Shown: one piece after another, positions 6,699-15,700 of the stretch
Layout of the letters: each line of letters begins with the position of its first letter
How positions within the stretch are numbered: position 1 is the stretch's first letter
Assembly (NCBI GenBank): GCA_017431005.1
Contig: JAFRLY010000030.1
Coordinates: 1-52,286, forward strand
Length of the DNA stretch: 52,286 bases
Direction of reading: 5' to 3'
Origin: Clostridia bacterium
GTDB taxonomy: Bacteria > Bacillota > Clostridia > Christensenellales > Aristaeellaceae
The notes under the pieces: generated by a model
Told to the model about the DNA's origin: nothing
The model's database searches: none
The model's input: only the letters and a program-made list of their open reading frames with translations
Translations under genes and position numbers: made by a program

Positions 6699-8958
6699 GG
6701 GTATTCACCCCCTTCAGAACTGCCTCGCGGCTGCGTTTCCGGGGATCGATCCGGTCGATCACCCTTCCGACCGCAAAATTCGTCAGCGCTGCCAGAAGAA
6801 TATAGATGACTGCCACGACCAGCAGCGGGAAAAAGGCCTCGTAGGTCCGGCTGCGGACAATATCTCCCATCTTGGTCAGGTCCTGCACCGCGATATAGCC
6901 CACGATCGATGTGCTCCGGATGAGCGAGCCGATTCCTCCCTTATAGGAGGGAAGGATATGCGGGATCGCCTGGGGAAGAATGATATCAAAGAACGTCCGC
7001 CGGTTCCCAACCCCGAGCGCGTACGCGGCTTCCGTCTGTCCGCGGTCCACCGTTTCCACACCGGTGCAGAGCATCCCGTACACGGAGGCGCCGAAGACGA
7101 TCGTGAAGCCAATGACGGCGACGGCGGTTCCGCTGACAGAGGCCTTGCCGACGAATATCAGATAGTACAGCACCATCAGGAACACCAGCACCGGCATGGC
7201 CTGCACAAGCCACACCGCGGCGCGGGTCACCCGGTTCGCGATCCGTCCGCCGCGCCGGCAAAGCATATACACGCAGAAGCCCAGCGCCGTGCCGAGCAGA
7301 ATGGCTGAAACCGCGATCAGCAGGGTGTTGCCGATGCCCCGCAGGAAGAGCAGCCAGCGGTTTTCCCGGATGAACGTCTTCTCAAAGCTGGCCGCCAGCC
7401 CCCGGAAAAAGCCTTCGTCCCTGCTGCCGGCAGTTGTGCGGACCGCCAGAACGACGCCCGTTTCAAAATGCGGTTCGGAAAACAGCATGGATTTGGCGCG
7501 CTCCTCGGAGATGGCCATTGCCGCCGCGCCAAGGTCGAATTTGCCACTCTGCACCGAGGCCAGCACCGCGGCGAAGCTCATATCCTCCAGCTCCAGCGCA
7601 TAGCCCCGGGCCGCGCAGAAGCGGGTCAGAAGGTCGACCTCATAGCCCACGAGAGCATTGTCCTTCACATAAACCATGGGCATGCTCTCAGAGCTCACCG
7701 CCGCGCGGAGGGTCCCGTTCAGCGCGGGCAGCGATTCGTAACCGGTGGGTTTCTTCTGCTCCTCGTCCGCTCCGAGCCAGATCCTGTTCAGTTCGTCAAG
7801 CGTCCCGTCCTCAGCCGATTCCCGGATGAATTCGCTGATCTCCGCGCACAGGGACTCACCCTCTTCATTTTTGCAGAAGGCGAACGCCATCTTCACCGTG
7901 TCCAGATATTCAGGGATCCAGGATACGCTGTCGTCGCCCGCCGACATGATGCGGATGATCATCTCATCCTCCGCGTATGCTTCCACCTTGCGGGCTTTCA
8001 GGGCCTGAAGCATGTCCGGACTGCCGTTGTAATACGCGAGCTTTGCCGTGGGGATCGCCGCGGACACGAGTTCCGGATGCTCCGATCCTGTGAGAACGCC
8101 GACGGGAAGCCCTGCCAGCTCCTCAGCGCGCGTGTATTCCAGCCCGGAACCCGCGGACGCGGTGTCCCGCACCATGACGCCTGCCGCCTCGGAAAACAGG
8201 ATATCGGAAAACGGCAGCTCCTGTCTGCGCTCCTCCGTAACGTTCAGATCGGCCATGATACAATCGACATCCCCGCTCTGAGCCGCCGCGACGATGGAGC
8301 CGTAATCATATATTCTGAAGGAAAGATCGGCGTTCAGCCATGCCGCAAAGCGGGCGGCAAGTTCGATATCGTATCCTGTGAGCCCGTTCTCCCCGTAGTA
8401 GCTGAAGGGCTCCGCGATTCCGGACGTTCCGACCGTCAGATGCTCCGTCGGGGACGCGGGGACGGGGATATCCGGCATTGCGGTGTTCCCTTCTGCAACC
8501 CACCGGCGGAACATATCGTCCAGCGTGCCGTCCGACCGGAGCTCCGCGATAAAGGCATTGATCCGCTCCTCCAGTCTGTCGATTTTTGAGACGGGCGAGA
8601 TCCCGGCCGCGATATCGATCGGCTCAGCCAGCGTCCCGTCCAGAAGGCGCACGCCGGTGAGCCCGTTTTCAATGGCGATCTCCATCTGCCTGCGGTCGTA
8701 AACGAACGCATCCACCTTTCCGTCCGCGACGGCCCGGTAGCCCATAAACTTGTCGGAGTAATAGGCAAAGGATGCCTCGGGAAAAGCTTTTTCCACGATC
8801 AGGTCCGCCGCGCTGCCCTGATCGACACCGATGGTATACCGGCTGTCGTTCAGCTCTTCAGCGGAAGTAATATTTCCCTTCTCCCCGGCGGCGCAGCCTG
8901 CCAGCAGCCATACAAGTACAGCCGCCAGTACCGCGGCGGCAACAGTTCTTTTTTTCAA
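6691..8958 (-). CDS. fused amino-acid ABC lipoprotein / binding domains / permease
   Basis: This protein of about 755 residues fuses periplasmic-type binding modules to an amino-acid permease. The N-terminus has a lipobox (LLAGCAAG). Residues about 25-150 look like only the second lobe of an SBP_bac_3 domain (GVDQGSAADLI, GKVDAFVYDR, GTLDDMFRRW). Residues about 170-400 are a complete SBP_bac_3 domain. Residues about 415-520 are only a first lobe (GYEVDLLTRF, FDLGAAAMAIS). The permease domain then follows with EAAYALG and PQAIPHILP. TTG 8958 is preferred because GGAGG lies six bases before it; ATG 8964 abuts the GGAGG. It is the first gene of an operon with the interrupted ATPase. The fusion resembles GlnP-type importers but with an unusual lobe order. 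Confidence 0.87.
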   Translation of the reverse strand: MKKRTVAAAVLAAVLVWLLAGCAAGEKGNITSAEELNDSRYTIGVDQGSAADLIVEKAFPEASFAYYSDKFMGYRAVADGKVDAFVYDRRQMEIAIENGLTGVRLLDGTLAEPIDIAAGISPVSKIDRLEERINAFIAELRSDGTLDDMFRRWVAEGNTAMPDIPVPASPTEHLTVGTSGIAEPFSYYGENGLTGYDIELAARFAAWLNADLSFRIYDYGSIVAAAQSGDVDCIMADLNVTEERRQELPFSDILFSEAAGVMVRDTASAGSGLEYTRAEELAGLPVGVLTGSEHPELVSAAIPTAKLAYYNGSPDMLQALKARKVEAYAEDEMIIRIMSAGDDSVSWIPEYLDTVKMAFAFCKNEEGESLCAEISEFIRESAEDGTLDELNRIWLGADEEQKKPTGYESLPALNGTLRAAVSSESMPMVYVKDNALVGYEVDLLTRFCAARGYALELEDMSFAAVLASVQSGKFDLGAAAMAISEERAKSMLFSEPHFETGVVLAVRTTAGSRDEGFFRGLAASFEKTFIRENRWLLFLRGIGNTLLIAVSAILLGTALGFCVYMLCRRGGRIANRVTRAAVWLVQAMPVLVFLMVLYYLIFVGKASVSGTAVAVIGFTIVFGASVYGMLCTGVETVDRGQTEAAYALGVGNRRTFFDIILPQAIPHILPSYKGGIGSLIRSTSIVGYIAVQDLTKMGDIVRSRTYEAFFPLLVVAVIYILLAALTNFAVGRVIDRIDPRKRSREAVLKGVNTHD

Positions 8959-8989
8959 AGCCATCCTCCCTGCTGATTGTGTTTTTATC

Positions 8990-9019
8990 ATAATACAGGC
9001 TGAGGCGGGCGGAATGCAA
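8990..9019 (-). promoter_or_regulatory. sigma-A-type promoter of the fused importer operon
   Basis: On the minus strand TTGCAT (9014-9019) is separated by 18 bases from TATTAT (8990-8995), about 30 bases upstream of the TTG start at 8958. Confidence 0.55.
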
Positions 9020-9056
9020 GGGGGTGCAGGCTCCGCTTCCGCAAGCCGCTGAAAAT

Positions 9057-9091
9057 AAAACGGTATCCTGCGCTGTGCAGGGTACCGTTTA
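9057..9091 (-). terminator. terminator of the two-component operon
   Basis: Read on the minus strand, AAACGGTACCCTGC pairs with GCAGGATACCGTTT around a short loop, followed by TTATTTT. It lies about 35 bases after the response regulator stop and fits a rho-independent terminator. Confidence 0.75.
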
Positions 9092-9124
9092 TTGGATAAA
9101 TATGATTCAGTCTCCTTGTACGGA

Positions 9125-9862
9125 CTATGAATCCTTTCCGGTCTTTTCCCTGCGCCAGGCGGCAGGGGAGAGGCCGGTTTCCTTCTGAAAGCAGGCAACG
9201 AGATATTTGCTTTCGGCGAAGCCTACCCGGTCGGCAATCTCATAGATATGCAGGGAGGTTCGCTCAAGCAGTTCTTTGGTCCGCTCAATCCGTACGGTCA
9301 TCAGATACTGCCGGATTGTCATGTTCATGGCTTTCCGGAAAACCTGGCCCAGATAGGCTGGGGTGACGAACAGTGCGGCCGCAATACCGGCGACGGTCAC
9401 CGGTTCCATGTAGTGAGTATCGATGTAGCGCCTGGCGCTTTCCGCCAGGTCCGGAACAGGTTCCATCTTTTCTTCCGGATGCCTGAGCGCCAGCCTGTTT
9501 GCAATTTCAATCAGATATTCCGCGATTTCATCCTCGTCCAGAGGTTTGTTGAGATAGCCTATGGCGCCGTATTTCATCGCGGTGATGGCATAGTCGAATT
9601 CGCTGTATCCGGTCAGAATGAGCACGTTCGTTTCCCTGTAAGGGGAATCGTGCAGCCATTTCAGAAAATCCAAACCGTCCATAACAGGCATCCGGATATC
9701 CAGCAGAATCAGATCCGGGCAGCACTCCCGGGTCTTGTCCATGGCTTCCTTTCCGTTGGCGGCGGTAGCTACGACCTCAAAGCCGTACTGGGCCCATTCG
9801 AAAGCGACGGGAAGCTGCTCCCGGATCGTGGTTTCATCATCCACAATCAGAACCGGATACAT
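9125..9862 (-). CDS. AraC-type response regulator (YesN family)
   Basis: The 245-residue product has an N-terminal receiver domain with the acidic pocket VDDE (8-10) and the phospho-acceptor D55 in LLDIRMP. The C-terminal part from about residue 150 is an AraC DNA-binding domain with two helix-turn-helix segments (VAGIAAALFVTPAYLGQVF and IYEIADRVGFAESKYLVACF). The chosen ATG at 9862 has AAGGAGGATTTCC before it and overlaps the kinase gene by 26 bases, so the two are coupled. It ends in TAG, one of very few such stops in this window. It probably activates the adjacent sugar importer genes. Confidence 0.92.
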   Translation of the reverse strand: MYPVLIVDDETTIREQLPVAFEWAQYGFEVVATAANGKEAMDKTRECCPDLILLDIRMPVMDGLDFLKWLHDSPYRETNVLILTGYSEFDYAITAMKYGAIGYLNKPLDEDEIAEYLIEIANRLALRHPEEKMEPVPDLAESARRYIDTHYMEPVTVAGIAAALFVTPAYLGQVFRKAMNMTIRQYLMTVRIERTKELLERTSLHIYEIADRVGFAESKYLVACFQKETGLSPAAWRREKTGKDS

Positions 9863-11606
9863 GGAAATCCTCCTTTTTCCAGCGGACCGGAACAATCAGC
9901 GTAAAGACGGTGCCTCCGTTCCGGCGGGATTCAACGTCCAGGCGGGCGGCGTCTCCGTAATACAGCCGGCAGCGGATCAGCACATTGTTCAGCCCCACGC
10001 TGTGCATGCTGTTATCTCCGTTCTGCAGCAGCCGGTGAACCTCCTGAAGCCGCTCGGGAGTCATGCCTTCACCGCGGTCCGCGACGACGACCTTCATGCT
10101 GTCCCCCTCGCGGGTGATGGTCAGCCCGGCATCCTGGGCTCCCTCATCTGTCCAGACGCCGTGGACGCACGCGTTTTCCACCAGCGGCTGGATCAGCATT
10201 TTCGGAATATAGTTGTCAAGCAGCTCTTCATCCGCCTTTACCTCGAAGGCGAAGGCATGATCATACCGGTACTTCTGAATGGCCAGGAATTCCTGCACAA
10301 AGCCCAGCTCCTCCCTGAGGGGGATCAGATCGTCGTGCCAGTCCAGCAGACGGCGGAACATCCGGGACATATAGGTGATCATCCGGGCGGTTTCGGTTTC
10401 CCCGCGGGCACGGGCCTTCAGGCGGATGGCCTCCAGCGCGTTGAACATGAAATGCGGATTAACCTGCGACTGCAGGGCATGGAGTTCCGCGGTGGCCTTC
10501 TCCCGCTGCAGCTGTGCGTGCTGAATTTCGTTGAGATATTCCTTCTGGATATAGTCGTCCAGCTGCCGGCTCATCTGGTCAATATCCCGGGCCAGCTCTC
10601 CGACCTCGTCCTGTCCCATTTTCGTTTCGTCAAGAATGCCGAATTTCCCTTCTGCGATCCCTTTCGTGTGATTGCCGATGGTCTGAAGGCGGCCCGAGAT
10701 GTTCCTGGCCACCAGGGCGGCGAAGAACAGCCCCAGCCCCGTCAGCAGAAGAGAGAGAAGCAGGTAGGGGAGCAGGATACGGGAAACCTCCCGCGTGATG
10801 CTGCTGAGCGGGTAAACGCTGACCAGCCGCAGGGAGGGGCAGGCGCTGAGGGGGAGCTCCATGGTCTGCTCTCCCGAACGGGTCAGAAGCGCGGAATCCG
10901 CGGCCGCAGAGGAGGAGGACAGAAGCACGTGCCCGGCGTCGTCCATGAGCAGGAAGCTGTCGAAGAGATCCGGGTTTTCCAGCTCTGCCCTGAGAACGCT
11001 CAGATTGACGGAAAGACGGAGAATCCGGCTGTAGGTCCGGTTATAGGAGATGGTGTTCATCCGCCGGATGATGCTGATGTCCGGGCCTGGGAAATCGACT
11101 GTGCTTCCGGTGGAAACGCGCAGGAAAAGATCCTGTCCCGAGATGGACCGGAGACTGACCGCATCTTCGGATTCCCCGAAGGAATAATCGACCGGGGACT
11201 GCACACAGATATATTTGCCCGGCAGCAGGGTGGGATTGTCGGTATACACCATCATCCGGCTGACGGCGGAATATACCGGGCTGACGTCCAGCCTGTCCCG
11301 GATATACTCCTGATAAGCCAGCAGGAACTGATAGGGAGAGGAATAGGTCGCGTCCAGGGAGCGGTTCAGGCTGGAGTCCGCGACCACGTCCAGGGAAAGG
11401 GTCACGGCCTGCGTGAACAGCGCGTCCAGCTGATCGCGCCGGTGCTCCATGGACCGCTGCATTTCCTGAATGCGCGCCTCCCGGTTGTCAGTCAGCAGCC
11501 GGTCGACCATCAGGACGGTCAGCAGTGTCATCGGCAGTACAAAGCCGACGATCAGAATGAAGGCCAGCTTTCCCCGCAGGTGAAGCCGGTTCAGCCAACG
11601 TGCCAT
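9837..11606 (-). CDS. sensor histidine kinase (YesM family)
   Basis: A 589-residue membrane sensor kinase. Hydrophobic segments at about 15-35 and 275-300 flank an extracellular region of about 240 residues, followed by a HAMP-like linker (AEGKFGILDE) and coiled region. The kinase core has the His_kinase signature SQVNPHFMFNALE with phospho-acceptor H385. The ATP-binding domain shows PLVENACVHG (N-box) and DRGEGM (G1). It follows the importer permeases with a 43-base gap and overlaps the response regulator, giving binding protein, permeases, kinase and regulator in one transcript. It likely senses an oligosaccharide, perhaps through the co-encoded binding protein; the ligand is unknown. Confidence 0.92.
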   Translation of the reverse strand: MARWLNRLHLRGKLAFILIVGFVLPMTLLTVLMVDRLLTDNREARIQEMQRSMEHRRDQLDALFTQAVTLSLDVVADSSLNRSLDATYSSPYQFLLAYQEYIRDRLDVSPVYSAVSRMMVYTDNPTLLPGKYICVQSPVDYSFGESEDAVSLRSISGQDLFLRVSTGSTVDFPGPDISIIRRMNTISYNRTYSRILRLSVNLSVLRAELENPDLFDSFLLMDDAGHVLLSSSSAAADSALLTRSGEQTMELPLSACPSLRLVSVYPLSSITREVSRILLPYLLLSLLLTGLGLFFAALVARNISGRLQTIGNHTKGIAEGKFGILDETKMGQDEVGELARDIDQMSRQLDDYIQKEYLNEIQHAQLQREKATAELHALQSQVNPHFMFNALEAIRLKARARGETETARMITYMSRMFRRLLDWHDDLIPLREELGFVQEFLAIQKYRYDHAFAFEVKADEELLDNYIPKMLIQPLVENACVHGVWTDEGAQDAGLTITREGDSMKVVVADRGEGMTPERLQEVHRLLQNGDNSMHSVGLNNVLIRCRLYYGDAARLDVESRRNGGTVFTLIVPVRWKKEDFHVSGSDCG

Positions 11607-11649
11607 TTTATTTCCTCATCCTTCGCTTCTTTCGGAAAAGCCAGATTGA

Positions 11650-12561
11650 TTAACCCTTGACGGCTCCGAGCATAACGCCCTTGACAAAGTACTTCTGCAG
11701 GAACGGATAGACCACCAGGATCGGCACGGAGGCGACGATGGTGACGGCCGAGCGGATGGAAACGGGCGTGATGATATTGGCCTGCTCCGAGTTGTTTCCG
11801 AAAACGCTTGAGGTGTCGCGGCCGGTCTGCATGGAGGAAGAAAGAAGCTTCATCATCTCATACTGCAGCGTGGTCATATGATCCGCGTTCGGCGCGTAGA
11901 GGAAGGTGTCGAACCAGGAGTTCCAGGCGCCCACGGCGCACCAGAGGGCTACCGTGGCCAGCACCGGCTTGCAGCAGGGGAGCACCACGTTCCAGTAGCA
12001 GCGGAAGTGTCCGGCGCCGTCCACGATGGCCGCCTCGGTCAGACTTTCAGGAAGCGACTGCATAAAGGCCTTGATGACGATCACGTTGAATACGGAGATC
12101 ATGCCGGGGAGGATATAGACCATGAAATTGTTCAGAAGCCCCAGGGATTTGATCAGGAAATAGTTCGGAATGAGACCGGCGGAAACATACATGGTGACCA
12201 GAAAGTAAGCGGTGATGAACTTCCGGCCTACCAGCTCCGGCCGGGAAAGCACATAGCCGACCAGCGAGGCGAAAAAGACGCTCAGCACCGTTGCCAGAAG
12301 TGTACGGGCCACGGAGTTGAAGGCGGCCGTCAGCATCAGGCGGCTTTTGAAAACCATTTCATAGCTGTAGGCCGAGAAGACCCGGGGCCACAGTCCGATT
12401 CCGCCGCGCAGGGTGTCCTGGGCATCGTTGAAGGAGATGGCGACGGTATTCAGGAAGGGATAGAGCATCACAACGATCACAAACAGCATGATCAGCACGT
12501 TGATCATGTCGAAGACCGGGAGCTTAAAGCGCTTTTTATGCAGGGTATTCGTTTGAGACAT
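11650..12561 (-). CDS. carbohydrate ABC permease (LplC/YtcP type)
   Basis: A 303-residue inner-membrane permease with about six hydrophobic segments and the conserved cytoplasmic loop SLPESLTEAAIVDGAGHFRCYWNVVLP (EAA motif), which docks the ATPase. The ending FVKGVMLGAVKG is typical of the LplC/YtcP branch. It starts 14 bases after the stop of the partner permease, with GTAAGGAGG forming its ribosome site. No ATPase is in the operon, which is usual for this class because a shared MsmX-like ATPase serves several importers. The transported sugar is not determined by sequence. Confidence 0.92.
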   Translation of the reverse strand: MSQTNTLHKKRFKLPVFDMINVLIMLFVIVVMLYPFLNTVAISFNDAQDTLRGGIGLWPRVFSAYSYEMVFKSRLMLTAAFNSVARTLLATVLSVFFASLVGYVLSRPELVGRKFITAYFLVTMYVSAGLIPNYFLIKSLGLLNNFMVYILPGMISVFNVIVIKAFMQSLPESLTEAAIVDGAGHFRCYWNVVLPCCKPVLATVALWCAVGAWNSWFDTFLYAPNADHMTTLQYEMMKLLSSSMQTGRDTSSVFGNNSEQANIITPVSIRSAVTIVASVPILVVYPFLQKYFVKGVMLGAVKG

Positions 12562-12574
12562 CTTCTTTTCCTCC

Positions 12575-13504
12575 TTACATCAGACTGGTTTCGCCGAACC
12601 GGTTGGCAATGGCGTTGGCTCCGAAGACCAGGGTGACGGAAATGACAGTCTTGAACATACCCGCAGCCGTGGCCAGGGAGTAGTTCCCGATGCTCATGCC
12701 GTATTTCAGGACGAAGATGTCGATGGTCTGTGATACGTCAACCAGCAGGCCGTTGCTGCCCAGCAGGTACTGCACCTCAAACCCGGCGTTGAGAATCGAA
12801 CCCAGGTTCATGATCAGCAGAACCACGATGGTGGAACGAATTCCGGGAAGGGTGACGTGCCACATCCTGCGGAAGCGTCCGGCACCGTCGAGCTCCGCCG
12901 CTTCGTAGAGGGCCGGATCGATCCCGCTGATGGCGGCGATGTAGATGATGGAGTTCCAGCCCATTTCCTTCCAGACGTTGGCGAAAACCACCACCCACCA
13001 GAAGTAGCCGGGTTCCCCGAGGAAGAGGATGGGTTTATCCGTTATTCCGAGCGCCCGGATGACATTGTTGACGATTCCGTCGGAGGCCAGCATGCTCTGC
13101 ACCAGGGCGCAGACGATTACCCAGCTCAGGAAGTGAGGCAGGTAGGACACGGTCTGTGTGATCCGCTTGAAGCCGGTGTGGCGGATTTCGTTCAGCAGCA
13201 GCGCGAACACGATGGCGAACAGGAACCCGAAGACCAGGTTCAGCAGAGACATGGCCACAGTGTTGCGGAATGCGCGCCAGAATTCAAAATCGTCGAACAG
13301 AAAGCGGAACTGATCCAGACCCACGAATTTCGAACCCCAGTATCCCTTGGCCGGCTTGAAATTTTCAAAGGCCATGATCCAGCCGGTCAGCGGATAATAG
13401 GAAAAAATGAAGGTGAAGATCATGCACGGGAGGATCATGACATAAAGCGATCTGCTTTTGTTTATGCGCTTCGCGAGGCTTGCCTTCCGCATATGGTTCT
13501 CCAT
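12575..13504 (-). CDS. carbohydrate ABC permease (LplB/YteP type)
   Basis: A 309-residue partner permease with the N-terminal segment SRSLYVMILPCMIFTFIFSYYPL, further membrane helices and the EAA loop DPALYEAAELDGAGRFRRMWHVTLP. The C-terminal NRFGETSLM resembles the LplB/YteP branch. The ATG at 13504 has GCAGGTG upstream. It is separated from the upstream binding-protein gene by a strong hairpin, so its level is probably lower than that of the binding protein. Together with the following LplC-type gene it forms the membrane pore of an oligosaccharide importer. Confidence 0.92.
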   Translation of the reverse strand: MENHMRKASLAKRINKSRSLYVMILPCMIFTFIFSYYPLTGWIMAFENFKPAKGYWGSKFVGLDQFRFLFDDFEFWRAFRNTVAMSLLNLVFGFLFAIVFALLLNEIRHTGFKRITQTVSYLPHFLSWVIVCALVQSMLASDGIVNNVIRALGITDKPILFLGEPGYFWWVVVFANVWKEMGWNSIIYIAAISGIDPALYEAAELDGAGRFRRMWHVTLPGIRSTIVVLLIMNLGSILNAGFEVQYLLGSNGLLVDVSQTIDIFVLKYGMSIGNYSLATAAGMFKTVISVTLVFGANAIANRFGETSLM

Positions 13505-13535
13505 AAGGTCACCTGCTTTCCAGGAAAATAATCAA

Positions 13536-13569
13536 AAAGGACAGAAGGAGCGGGCTCCTTCTGTCCTTT
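13536..13569 (-). terminator. intercistronic hairpin / attenuator between binding protein and permeases
   Basis: AAAGGACAGAAGGAG (13536-13550) and CTCCTTCTGTCCTTT (13555-13569) form a perfect 15-bp stem with a four-base loop. On the minus strand it is followed by T residues. It lies ten bases after the binding-protein stop and 32 bases before the permease ATG, and could give partial termination or 3' mRNA protection. Confidence 0.8.
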
Positions 13570-13579
13570 ATCAGTGAAC

Positions 13580-15274
13580 TCAGAATCCCATCTTGAGGGC
13601 AATCTGACGGGTTACCTCATCCTTGAGGGCGTCAAGATTGATGGCATGGAACTCGGTCAGGAATTCTTCCCAGATCTTGTCGAAGGCGGCGTCGTCTTCA
13701 GCAAGCACCAGGCGGGAGTCATACTTGGTGGTCACGTCGGTGATCTTCGCATTGGCAACAGCCGCGGGGCTGCCGTCTTCCAGAGACATGGCCCAGACCG
13801 GGAAGTAGTCGGGACGGACGATGGGCTCAGAATGCATTTCGGCCGGATATTCGATGCCGTAGCCCTTCAGGAAGCTCTGGTCATATTCGGACTGGGAAGC
13901 CAGATACTCACCGGCGGAATCGTCGTTACGGACGGGCGCTCCGTCAGACTTGTACAGGCCCTGCCAGGCGGGGGAATAGTTCCAGACGGTGTAACCGGTC
14001 TCGTCACGGCGGCGGGCGCTGTCACGCCACAGGGCACGGCGCGCGTCGGTGAACGCCTTGGAACCGGATTCGGTTTTGACCCAGTCTTCGCCTTCGACAC
14101 CCCAGAGGATGTAGTCCTGCACATCACGCTGCAGCAGCCAGTCATAGAACTTCAGCAGACGTTCGGGGTTCTTGCACTTGGTGGTGATGCCGATGCCGTT
14201 CAGGCCGGTGGGCAGAGCACCGTCGGGGTTCTTGCCTTCGATGTAGCCGTCACGGACGCCGGGGTTGGTGATCGGGACGGACACGAAGGTACGGTTGAAC
14301 TTGCCGTCAGCCTTCAGCAGATCCACGGCGGAACCGAAGTTCCAGCCCTGATCATAGAAGCCGAGCACAGCGCCGGTGGTCAGCTTGGAGATGTACTGGT
14401 CATAGCTCATCGTCAGGGTCTCGGCGCTGATGACGCCCTTGCGGAATTCTTCATTCAGCTTCTTGTAGAGGTTGTAGGCGGTTTCGGTGTCCTGATAGAA
14501 AGCGGGCTCATAGGTCTGATAGTCCACGAACATCGCGCCGTCGTTGGCGTCGCCCATCAGGTTCTGCGCCGGGTTCAGCAGCGCCCAGTTGCGCCATCCG
14601 TCGCAGAGAATTTCGAAGCCGGAGGTCTTGACGCCGTCGATTTCCGGATACTTGGCCAGATAGGCCTCGATGATGTCAAAATACTCGTCCAGCGTGCGGG
14701 GAATGACGTAGCCGGCATCCTCCAGCACGGCCTTCTGAATGTAGAAGCCCAGGCCGCATTCAAAGATCGGGCTCTGATCCACGACGGTGTTGCCGCGGAA
14801 CACGGAATACATTTCCAGCTCATAGGCATGGCCATCTTCCGCCTTCAGGGAGTCGATGCATCCGCCGTACATGGCGTTCAGGTTCTGATACTTCGGGATT
14901 TCATCCTCCAGCGGGATGAAAGCGCCGGCATCAATCAGTCTCATGGAGGCGTCTCCGGCGAACACGGCGTCCGGATATTCCTCACCGGCCATCATCACGC
15001 CCAGACGAGTGTCCAGATCGCCGACCAGGAATTCGAACTTGATGGTTACGCCGGTCAGCTCAGCGATCTTCTTCAGCACGGGGTTGTCAGCCGCGGGTTC
15101 CGTGCCGGGGTCGCGGACAAAAATGGTGAAGGTGATGGGATCGCCGGCATCATCCAGCGGGGCAAGACCTCCGTAAATATTAGTGGGATCTGAGGAGGCT
15201 TCGCCGCCTGCCACGCTGACGAGGCTGAACAGCATTACCAGGGACAGCAGGATTGCAAGAAAACGCTTTGACAT
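13580..15274 (-). CDS. extracellular carbohydrate-binding protein (LplA type)
   Basis: The 564-residue product is a large ABC solute-binding protein (family 1) of the LplA type, heading an operon of two permeases and a two-component pair. The N-terminus is a clear signal peptide, LAILLSLVMLFSLVSVAGG, but it lacks a lipobox Cys, which is unusual for a Gram-positive binding protein. Interior segments such as EYPDAVFAGDASMRLIDAGAF and GINGIG-like GLNGIGITTKCKNPERLLKF fit the fold. The ATG at 15274 has AAAGGAGCCCTGATC upstream and is preferred to earlier in-frame starts. It probably binds an oligosaccharide; which one is unknown. Confidence 0.9.
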   Translation of the reverse strand: MSKRFLAILLSLVMLFSLVSVAGGEASSDPTNIYGGLAPLDDAGDPITFTIFVRDPGTEPAADNPVLKKIAELTGVTIKFEFLVGDLDTRLGVMMAGEEYPDAVFAGDASMRLIDAGAFIPLEDEIPKYQNLNAMYGGCIDSLKAEDGHAYELEMYSVFRGNTVVDQSPIFECGLGFYIQKAVLEDAGYVIPRTLDEYFDIIEAYLAKYPEIDGVKTSGFEILCDGWRNWALLNPAQNLMGDANDGAMFVDYQTYEPAFYQDTETAYNLYKKLNEEFRKGVISAETLTMSYDQYISKLTTGAVLGFYDQGWNFGSAVDLLKADGKFNRTFVSVPITNPGVRDGYIEGKNPDGALPTGLNGIGITTKCKNPERLLKFYDWLLQRDVQDYILWGVEGEDWVKTESGSKAFTDARRALWRDSARRRDETGYTVWNYSPAWQGLYKSDGAPVRNDDSAGEYLASQSEYDQSFLKGYGIEYPAEMHSEPIVRPDYFPVWAMSLEDGSPAAVANAKITDVTTKYDSRLVLAEDDAAFDKIWEEFLTEFHAINLDALKDEVTRQIALKMGF

Positions 15275-15700
15275 GATCAGGGCTCCTTTCATCATTTTTT
15301 ATTTCCAAATCTTTCCGGCCGGAATATATCTCCGGCCCGGTCTCTGCATTTATTGTAAGAGAGGAGTTTCTGAGATTCCATCTTATGATTATGGAAAAAA
15401 TACCAAAAATTATGGATTTTATCCAATACAGACAATGGAAAACCAAAAAATCCATTTATTGCAGGATGCCATTGACCAGCTGGAAGCCGGCAGCGAACGA
15501 TATATTTATGATATATACGGGATGCAGGAAGAATGATACACCCGGAGGCAGAATCCGCCATGACAAAGGAAACAAAAAAATTTTATATAAATTTGGAGGA
15601 AAAACACTGCCACCCGGGAAATAAAAACGTATACACATATGTCCGGCGGGAAACAGGCCGGAACATAAAATACAATCAAATGTATAAGGAGGAACTGAAA
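15275..15700. other. AT-rich intergenic region between divergent transcription units
   Basis: About 425 bases hold the upstream region of the minus-strand importer operon and of the plus-strand small membrane gene. A weak minus-strand -10 (TACAAT near 15356) is possible. A 33-codon frame at 15435-15536 lacks a ribosome site and is not called. An inverted repeat TCCGGC/GCCGGA sits near 15642-15662. No RNA gene is recognised. Confidence 0.4.

Noticed and set aside
9735-11660. Long plus-strand frame opposite the histidine kinase gene
   Set aside because: The kinase on the other strand has all domain motifs and a ribosome site; this frame is His/Gln-rich filler typical of antisense reading.
13574-15193. 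Long plus-strand frame opposite the binding-protein gene
   Set aside because: The minus-strand product has a signal peptide and family features and fits the operon; this one does not.
15435-15536. A 33-codon frame starting MENQKIHLLQ
   Set aside because: No ribosome site, no family resemblance, and it lies in AT-rich upstream DNA of the importer operon.
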